DNA of 26,194 bases, from IMG/VR virus record IMGVR_UViG_3300033141_005967, positions 1 through 26,194 of that record; one strand, 5' to 3'. Positions 22,077 to 26,194 of this stretch are shown here, one piece after another. The notes beneath the pieces are model-generated. The model was not told the origin of the DNA, made no database searches, and saw only the letters and a list, made by a program, of their open reading frames with translations. The number at the start of each line of letters is the position of its first letter. Position 1 is the stretch's first letter. A program made the translations under genes and the position numbers. Source of the stretch: a virus.

Positions 22077-23077
22077 TTGAACGGCATGTTCAGGCACCGG
22101 GCGATCTCATTGAGGATCTCTCGTTTGAACTCGCCATAGGTGGTTGCCGGCTGCTCGGCGTGGATTTGGCCCATCTTCCAGCCGCCTGGCATAGTCAACA
22201 GCGCCCGTTGCTCCAGCTCGATCGGCTCGAACGGCTCGGCGGCGTCGGCCTCGCCACTGGCGGGCGAATCCGTGTAGAGGATGCCTGCAAAGTCGGCAGC
22301 CGTTTCCGCGGCGGCGATCACCGCTAGCGTGTAGCGCCGAAGTTGGGCGAATAGCGGCAGTGCCGGCATGATGTCGGGGATGCCGCGGGCCTGGCCGGGA
22401 CGATCCACGCGAAACCAGTGGATCACAGATTCCGCCGGAACGCGGTCGTAGTCCAATCCATACGGATATGCGGCCGCCATGTCGCCCGGGTGCCGTTTCA
22501 GAATGTGGTATTCGACCGGGTTGCCCGCGGAGTCGAAGACGATGCCGTCCACCGCGTTGCGCTTCAGGACGCTGAGGTCCGGCGTGGCAACCTGGTCCGC
22601 CTCGACCAGTCGCAAGTCGAGCTTCATCGGCGTGGGAATCGCCGGGTTGCTCGTGAGGATGATGAAGCCTTCCCCGTCCTCGGCCCGCGCCATACGCAGT
22701 GTGCGGAGCTTTTCAGCGAGGCCCACCGCCCTGGACCAGAAGGCAAAGTCACGTTCGATGCGCCGGTTGGCTTTGGCATCGCCGGTGAACATTTGTAGCC
22801 GCGGTCCCGTGCCGATCACGTCGTTGGCCAGAGTGAGCACGATTCCGCGGGCATAGCTGTTGTTCGCGATCTCATAGCGCGACCGGTTCCGGAGAATTCG
22901 GCGAACCTCGGCGCTGTTGGCCGCGTTGGCGGAAAGCTCGTCGGCGCCGGCCCAGTGTCTGCGGTTGTCGTTGGTGGTGACCGCCGCGTCGTAGCGGGCG
23001 CGGAGCAGGGGCAACACGCGCCTGGGCAGACGTGCCTTTCGCGACGAAGTGACCAGGTTTTTTAGCCACGTCAGCAC
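21680..23077 (-). CDS. Portal protein, 5' part fused to element-encoded tail
   Basis: The frame starts with GTG at 23077-23075, overlapping by one base the TAG of the 65-residue gene, and codes for 331 native residues up to 22085. It then runs 134 codons into element DNA and stops at 21680. The native part is a lambda-family portal: NNSYARGIVLTLANDVIGTG, RMARAEDGEGFIILTSNP, LRLVEADQV, VIHWFRVDRPGQARGIPDIM and EFKREILNEIARCLNMPF. The missing remainder is at 4529-4065. The foreign tail (KKGVQEAGFWSTTQ and on) is Ser/Arg/Pro-rich and is probably meaningless. The fusion lacks the conserved NSSGYNYASG block and C-terminal crown, so a working portal is unlikely. It could in principle poison assembly if it were stable. 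Confidence 0.85.
   Translation of the reverse strand: MLTWLKNLVTSSRKARLPRRVLPLLRARYDAAVTTNDNRRHWAGADELSANAANSAEVRRILRNRSRYEIANNSYARGIVLTLANDVIGTGPRLQMFTGDAKANRRIERDFAFWSRAVGLAEKLRTLRMARAEDGEGFIILTSNPAIPTPMKLDLRLVEADQVATPDLSVLKRNAVDGIVFDSAGNPVEYHILKRHPGDMAAAYPYGLDYDRVPAESVIHWFRVDRPGQARGIPDIMPALPLFAQLRRYTLAVIAAAETAADFAGILYTDSPASGEADAAEPFEPIELEQRALLTMPGGWKMGQIHAEQPATTYGEFKREILNEIARCLNMPFKKGVQEAGFWSTTQFRPALTAGCPIFSARSRHSAPPPGRSTNRRPCWACSGGIFRDCFVSSRRNRVLNLIDGRVGCRLKPRSGNPRYHRTVSDSSPRDPVGHQCTPDACGRETAMRNRAAWRALPTANGIGN
21771..22060. repeat. Four degenerate direct repeats (period about 86-101 bp)
   Basis: Junction sequences of similar pattern recur: TGATGACCTACCGGATCGCG (from 21771), TAGGTTAAGAACCCGGTTGC (from 21872), GTTGACCTACCCGGCGGAGG (from 21957) and GTTGACCAAAACCCCG (22044-22059). 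The first three are followed by GGCGAACTG-, GCGAACTGACG- or GGAATGACG-like blocks. Preceding blocks share ACACG.CCGTCTATT (21858 on and 21940 on). They are diverged but ordered, as iterons or recombination-protein sites would be. Confidence 0.55.
22058..22084. other. Right attachment site (attR-like junction)
   Basis: The element arm CGCCTCTTG (22058-22066) is followed by the 8-bp core TTGAACGG (22077-22084), after which portal codons begin on the minus strand. The core is identical to 4522-4529. Bases on both sides of the core differ between the two ends, so the shared sequence is exactly eight bases. Confidence 0.8.
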
Positions 23078-23274
23078 TACGATATCCCCGGCGGAACGAG
23101 CTTGTTGAAGACCAGTCCGCGGCGCTTTGAGCGAGCGGCCTCCTTGGACGCGAGGTAGCGGTCGGCCTCGATCTGCTCGGACAGTCTGTACTGTTCCACC
23201 GAGCCCGAGTCGCCAGCGGCCTTCGCCGGCCCCTGGGCGTTGTTGCGGATCGTGTCTTTCAGATCGTCGGCCAT
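23077..23274 (-). CDS. Small conserved phage protein upstream of portal (65 aa)
   Basis: This is a 65-residue protein with ATG at 23274 and AAGGAG six bases upstream, which decides against an ATG ten codons earlier. It reads MADDLKDTIRNNAQGPAKAA then GDSGSVEQYRLSEQIEADRY and LASKEAARSKRRGLVFNKLV, ending PPGIS. The two-helix plus 'RGL.f.KLvPPG' layout recurs in small genes directly before the portal in this type of phage. Lambda gpW-like or head-tail joining proteins occupy the same slot, so a small head component or joining role is plausible. The TAG stop shares its last base with the portal GTG, so portal translation depends on it. Confidence 0.65.
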   Translation of the reverse strand: MADDLKDTIRNNAQGPAKAAGDSGSVEQYRLSEQIEADRYLASKEAARSKRRGLVFNKLVPPGIS

Positions 23275-23378
23275 CACCCACTCCTTCAGGGTGCAATTGC
23301 GCAATCAAATGATGCTGTTGGGTTACATATGCTTTGCAGACGGCCAGTGTCCGAGACAATGTGTTCAGGGAAGCGACT

Positions 23379-23396
23379 ATTGCTACATATAGCAAT
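23379..23396. other. Perfect inverted repeat at the end of the zinc-ribbon gene
   Basis: ATTGCTA (23379-23385) and TAGCAAT (23390-23396) are separated by CATA. It spans the stop codon of the zinc-ribbon gene. It may be an operator or a weak RNA hairpin protecting the upstream message; there is no T-tract. Confidence 0.35.
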
Positions 23397-23583
23397 TCCC
23401 ACCTCGGAGAGCGGTCAGCGTCCCCTCGTACGTGACGGATTTTCGCCCGCAGTGTCGGCAAACTTTGCGGCGGCGAATCCGCCCGTCCCGCAGCGGTTCG
23501 GTGTGCGTGGTGTAGAAGTGCCGGCATCCGCACAGCGGGCAGCAGATGCCGCGGTCATCTTTCTTGTCTCGGGACTGGCTCAC
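23383..23583 (-). CDS. NrdR-like zinc-ribbon small protein
   Basis: This is a 66-residue protein starting with GTG at 23583, overlapping the terminase stop by three bases (GTGA), which decides the start against the longer reading inside the terminase. It has two cysteine pairs, CPLC (15-18) and CRHC (42-45), separated by a basic stretch GRIRRRKVC, then GRKSVTYEGTLT. This closely resembles the N-terminal zinc ribbon of NrdR regulators and Ogr-like phage activators, which bind DNA. It lacks the ATP-cone domain of NrdR. Standing between the large terminase and portal genes, it could regulate the late operon or help DNA packaging; a direct packaging role is less usual. The inference is from motif spacing and position. 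Confidence 0.75.
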   Translation of the reverse strand: MSQSRDKKDDRGICCPLCGCRHFYTTHTEPLRDGRIRRRKVCRHCGRKSVTYEGTLTALRGGNCYM

Positions 23584-25847
23584 CGCCGCTTCCTCCGCTG
23601 CATCTCGGCGAAGCTGACCCGCTTCCTTTGCGCCGGCGCGACCGGCTCGGTGCCAAGCAGCACCGCCCCCTGAATCGAAGCGGCCACAGCACAGCCCACC
23701 AGGCAGTCGAGCCAGTGATTGTCGGCCCGCTCGGGGCGGAGCTTCCATTCGTCGACCGTCCGGCCGCGGCCCTCGGTCTTCACGCGGTACTCGGCTGTCA
23801 GGTGGTCGGCCAATAGGCGATGCTGATCTGGCTTGTCGCCGAACATGGCCAAGCAGCCCGGGTCGCCCATCGGCGTGGCCAGCCGGGCGTGGATGAATGA
23901 CTTCCAGTAGTTGGTGTCATAGACCACGTGCCGGATCGCCCGCTTGCCCCGCACGTTGGGGATTCGCCAGTTGTGTCCCACCCGGTCGCCCACCTTCCGC
24001 TTATACTCCGAGAAGGGTTGGCTGGAGGCCCCGACAAACCGCCCGTGGCTGGGCATCAGGACACCGGCGTGCGACGATTGGCGGCAGAACTGGTAGACCA
24101 CATCAGTGGAGCTGCCCCAGTTGGCATCGACCAGGCACCGCTCGATCCGCAGCATGGCCCCGTCGTCGCGGCGCCACTCGCGGCCCAGGCAGCTCTTGGT
24201 CAGTACCTCCAACCCAGCGTAGATCGAGCCCTCCAAGCCCGCTCCCCTGGCCGCCAGCGCCAGCGTGCGCCGGGCGTCGCGCAACGTGAAATACGGCCGC
24301 TTCTGATCCGGGTAGCTGCCATAGTCCACCACGTATCCGGTGAAGTCGTCCTCCCACGCGGTGACGACGAAGAACAGCAGCGACGCCTGCACGTCGACGA
24401 ACATGGCCAGATGATTTGCACCGAGCGGGATTTCGCCACGGCGCATGCCGCTGGTCTTGCCGGCGATCTGGTCGGCCGTGAGCAGGTCTTCGTCAACCGT
24501 TTCTTCCGGTAGTGGCTCGTTTTGGTACTCGGCAAAGAACGCCGCTTCGTCCTGAAGCTTCAGGTTAATCGCGTGCTGCACGGCGCTCAGCTCGTCATGG
24601 TTGTAACGCTCGGGCCAGGCGATGACCGAGCCGGCGTCCATTTCGTCGCGATGGGCCCGATAGAACTCCGTCGCCTCCGCAATTCCCTCGCCGCGCCGGA
24701 GGCACTCGGCTCGGATTTCAGCATAGCGGTCCCAGAGCTTCTCGTTTGTGGGGAACGAGTACACCATCTTTGTCCGCTCGCCGTTCCATTCCGGGTGCTT
24801 GTCGCGGTCCAGGATATTGTCGGCCATGTCGCTGGGACGAATCACCATGCACGGCATGATGCCCGAGATCTTCTTGCCGGGACCGCCGAGGCCGAGCACG
24901 GCACCGGCCAACGTGCTTTCCCGCGTCGCGCATTGCGTGAGTGAACGGGCCGATTCGTCCGTCTGTGGATCGTCGAGCACCACAAGCGACGGCCGCACCG
25001 TGCGGCCGTCGGCCCGTTTATACTTCATGCCTCGGATGCGACCCGTGATGCCGGCCACCTTGATGATGGCCCCGCTGGCGCTGGAGCCCGGCATTGTCGG
25101 CAGCACAACCTCGCGGGCGGTCCAGCCAATGTGCGTGCGCTCGCCCTGGTAGAGTTGCCCGCTACACCGGTTGGCGATCCCATCCAAACACTGGATCGGG
25201 TAGACAACCTCGGGGAAGTCGGCCAGCAACAGATCGTTGCCGTCGAGCTCCATCTTGATCGAGTCGAGCATGTCCATGGCGTGCCCTTCGTCGGACCCGA
25301 TCAGGCACACGAATTCCCGGTGGCCGTTGAGCACCGCCCAGATGCACGCGCATTCGCAGATGGTCGTCTTGCCACTGCCACGCGGCATGGCCATCGCGAA
25401 CAGACCGCCGTGCAACACGGCCTGTTCGATCTTGGCGATGACCTTCAGATGGTCGGGCGACCACTTCAGATGAAACGTCTGCGGGAAGTACGACTCGCAG
25501 AAGAAGCGGAAGTTGGTCGATGACTTTTCCTTCCGTTCGGGATCGACGACCGCAGGCAGCTCGCCGATGTCGCGCCCGGCCAGCGACAACGCGGCGTTGC
25601 GCGCCCGGGCACGCTCCTTGAGCGTCTCGTAGGGATCGTTGTCCGGTTCGCGCCTTGGCTCGTGGCAGATTTGCACCAGCCAGGCGACGTAGCGGAGAAG
25701 GTCCACAAACCGCCCGTCCCCGGTCCGCAGGCCGGCCCGCGTGCGGTGGCGATGCAGTTGCCGCTCGGTGATCACCTCGCCCAGCGGCGTGGAATTCAAG
25801 AGCCGGCACAACTCGCTCGGTCGTAGTTTCCGGGGGTCACTCGCCAC
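23580..25847 (-). CDS. Phage terminase large subunit (GpA-like), with N-terminal HTH-like domain
   Basis: This is a 755-residue protein starting with GTG at 25847, with AAGGAGA six bases upstream and an 11-base overlap with the preceding gene. The ATPase domain has Walker A PRGSGKTT (155-162, Lys160) and a Walker B-like LVVLDDPQTDE. The C-terminal nuclease domain has acidic residues in LAMFVDVQ, CLVDANWG and DNHWLDCLVG. This is the motor that cuts and pumps phage DNA into the prohead through the portal. The first 60 residues (LRPSELCRLLNSTPLGEVIT and on to VAWLVQI) look like the small DNA-binding protein encoded just upstream, suggesting a fused small-terminase-type domain. All key motifs are intact, so the prophage packaging engine is probably complete apart from the interrupted portal. 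Confidence 0.9.
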   Translation of the reverse strand: MASDPRKLRPSELCRLLNSTPLGEVITERQLHRHRTRAGLRTGDGRFVDLLRYVAWLVQICHEPRREPDNDPYETLKERARARNAALSLAGRDIGELPAVVDPERKEKSSTNFRFFCESYFPQTFHLKWSPDHLKVIAKIEQAVLHGGLFAMAMPRGSGKTTICECACIWAVLNGHREFVCLIGSDEGHAMDMLDSIKMELDGNDLLLADFPEVVYPIQCLDGIANRCSGQLYQGERTHIGWTAREVVLPTMPGSSASGAIIKVAGITGRIRGMKYKRADGRTVRPSLVVLDDPQTDESARSLTQCATRESTLAGAVLGLGGPGKKISGIMPCMVIRPSDMADNILDRDKHPEWNGERTKMVYSFPTNEKLWDRYAEIRAECLRRGEGIAEATEFYRAHRDEMDAGSVIAWPERYNHDELSAVQHAINLKLQDEAAFFAEYQNEPLPEETVDEDLLTADQIAGKTSGMRRGEIPLGANHLAMFVDVQASLLFFVVTAWEDDFTGYVVDYGSYPDQKRPYFTLRDARRTLALAARGAGLEGSIYAGLEVLTKSCLGREWRRDDGAMLRIERCLVDANWGSSTDVVYQFCRQSSHAGVLMPSHGRFVGASSQPFSEYKRKVGDRVGHNWRIPNVRGKRAIRHVVYDTNYWKSFIHARLATPMGDPGCLAMFGDKPDQHRLLADHLTAEYRVKTEGRGRTVDEWKLRPERADNHWLDCLVGCAVAASIQGAVLLGTEPVAPAQRKRVSFAEMQRRKRR

Positions 25848-26061
25848 GGCCCATCTCCTTTACGAGCCAAGCGGCGAAGTGCACCAGGTTGACCGTGCCA
25901 TCCGGATTGGTGGGGGCGCCGGCCTCGATGTCGTTGCGAAGCATCTCCACGGTAACCGGCTTGGTGCCCGAAGCGGTCAACACGCGGGCCGCATCGGAGA
26001 GCGATAGCGCCTGCGGATTCAGCGGGCCTTCATGCCGTCCTTGGGCGTTACTCTCACTCAT
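25837..26061 (-). CDS. Small-terminase-like DNA-binding protein
   Basis: This is a 74-residue protein with ATG at 26061. It reads PQALSLSDAARVLTASGTKP then VTVEMLRNDIEAGAPTNPDG and TVNLVHFAAWLVKEM. The pattern of a short helix, a 'TvemLr.Di..Ga..n.dGt.nlv.faAWLv' block and a C-terminal helix is that of a small winged-helix domain. Position before the large terminase suggests it is the DNA-recognition (small) terminase subunit, or a regulator. The same pattern is found again in the first 60 residues of the large terminase. It overlaps that gene by 11 bases. The family identity is inferred. Confidence 0.65.
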   Translation of the reverse strand: MSESNAQGRHEGPLNPQALSLSDAARVLTASGTKPVTVEMLRNDIEAGAPTNPDGTVNLVHFAAWLVKEMGRGE

Positions 26062-26096
26062 CCGGTGCTACGCCTTTTGCACTGCACTTTAGGCGA

Positions 26097-26194
26097 TCAC
26101 AAGGCGAGTGCAATCAGGGCCTCGAAGAGCGCCTGAAATTTGCCGTTGTTTGGGCTGCGAGGCAGAGCGGCGAGGAATTGTTTTTGCAGCATTT
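26097..26194 (-). CDS. Partial ORF at right window edge
   Basis: A minus-strand frame enters from the right edge and ends at TGA 26097-26099. It codes for MLQKQFLAALPRSPNNGKFQ then ALFEALIALAL, with the visible ATG at 26192-26190. It may be the C-terminal end of a longer gene beyond the window or a very short ORF. The sequence is too short to identify. A 35-bp gap to the terminase operon may hold its start signals. Confidence 0.3.
   Translation of the reverse strand, partial: MLQKQFLAALPRSPNNGKFQALFEALIALAL

Larger units (their letters stand above)
4522..22084. mobile_element. 17.6-kb serine-recombinase element inserted in a prophage portal gene
   Basis: The element is bounded by direct repeats of TTGAACGG at 4522-4529 and 22077-22084, and one copy plus the interior is 17,555 bp. 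Both boundaries fall at the same codons of the portal gene (Met-Pro-Phe, then Asn-Val-Ala), and the frame is preserved on joining, so the boundaries are fixed by coding evidence as well as by the repeat. Contents: a large serine recombinase at the left end, two small regulatory-looking proteins, a type I restriction-modification operon, an S8 peptidase/AAA ATPase pair, coiled-coil and metallopeptidase-like proteins, a Prim-Pol/SF3 helicase and a repeat-rich right end. No structural phage genes, relaxase or conjugation genes are seen inside. It therefore looks like a satellite-like or integrative mobilisable defence island rather than a second prophage or a conjugative element. Confidence 0.9.

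Noticed and set aside
4522-22084. Element as a second nested prophage or a conjugative element
   Set aside because: No structural, lysis, relaxase or type IV secretion genes are found between the att sites.
23434-23748. Longer version of the zinc-ribbon gene starting inside the terminase gene
   Set aside because: The added residues lie wholly inside the terminase coding region, while the GTG overlapping the terminase stop gives an ordinary coupled start.

Overview
The window is high-GC bacterial DNA whose proteins resemble those of planctomycetes (Pirellulales-like). That placement rests on general family resemblance, not on a marker gene, and is tentative. The outer parts hold the packaging and head-to-tail module of a tailed prophage, all on the minus strand. 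Read right to left it runs: a partial ORF at the window edge, a small-terminase-like DNA-binding protein, the large terminase, a zinc-ribbon protein, a 65-residue protein, a lambda-type portal, a 56-residue protein, a prohead protease/major capsid fusion of the Mu gpT type, a DUF2190-type capsid cement protein, three head-tail or tail completion proteins, and a tail tube protein cut by the left edge.

The main observation is that the portal gene is split. Its first 331 codons end at about 22085 and its last 155 or so lie at 4529-4065. Between them is a 17,555-bp mobile element bounded by an 8-bp direct repeat (TTGAACGG at 4522-4529 and 22077-22084). Joining the two parts across the repeat restores one open frame of 485 codons, so precise excision should rebuild an intact portal. 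A large serine recombinase lies 41 bp inside the left end. The two element ends joined together form a near-symmetric site with CGCCTCTTG/CAAGAGGCG arms centred on an AA dinucleotide inside the 8-bp repeat, as expected for a serine-integrase attP.

Inside the element, a minus-strand backbone runs from the right end: a 61-residue acidic protein, a primase-polymerase/SF3 helicase, an HExxH metallopeptidase-like protein and a coiled-coil protein. At the left end are a 77-residue protein, a HARE/winged-helix-like protein and the recombinase. Between these two backbone blocks is a defence cargo: a MerR-like regulator plus a complete type I restriction-modification operon (hsdR-hsdM-hsdS) on the plus strand, converging on a minus-strand AAA ATPase/S8 (subtilisin-like) peptidase pair. 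The right end carries about four degenerate direct repeats next to the replication operon (a candidate origin or accessory site). A diverged 120-bp direct repeat flanks the 77-residue gene.

Inference: this is a replicating, defence-carrying, integrase-mobilised element that lives inside a prophage morphogenesis gene. While integrated it should block the prophage from making particles, and on excision it should restore it. It could be a phage satellite, a prophage-taming island, or an active-lysogeny switch. No rRNA, tRNA or CRISPR array was seen.
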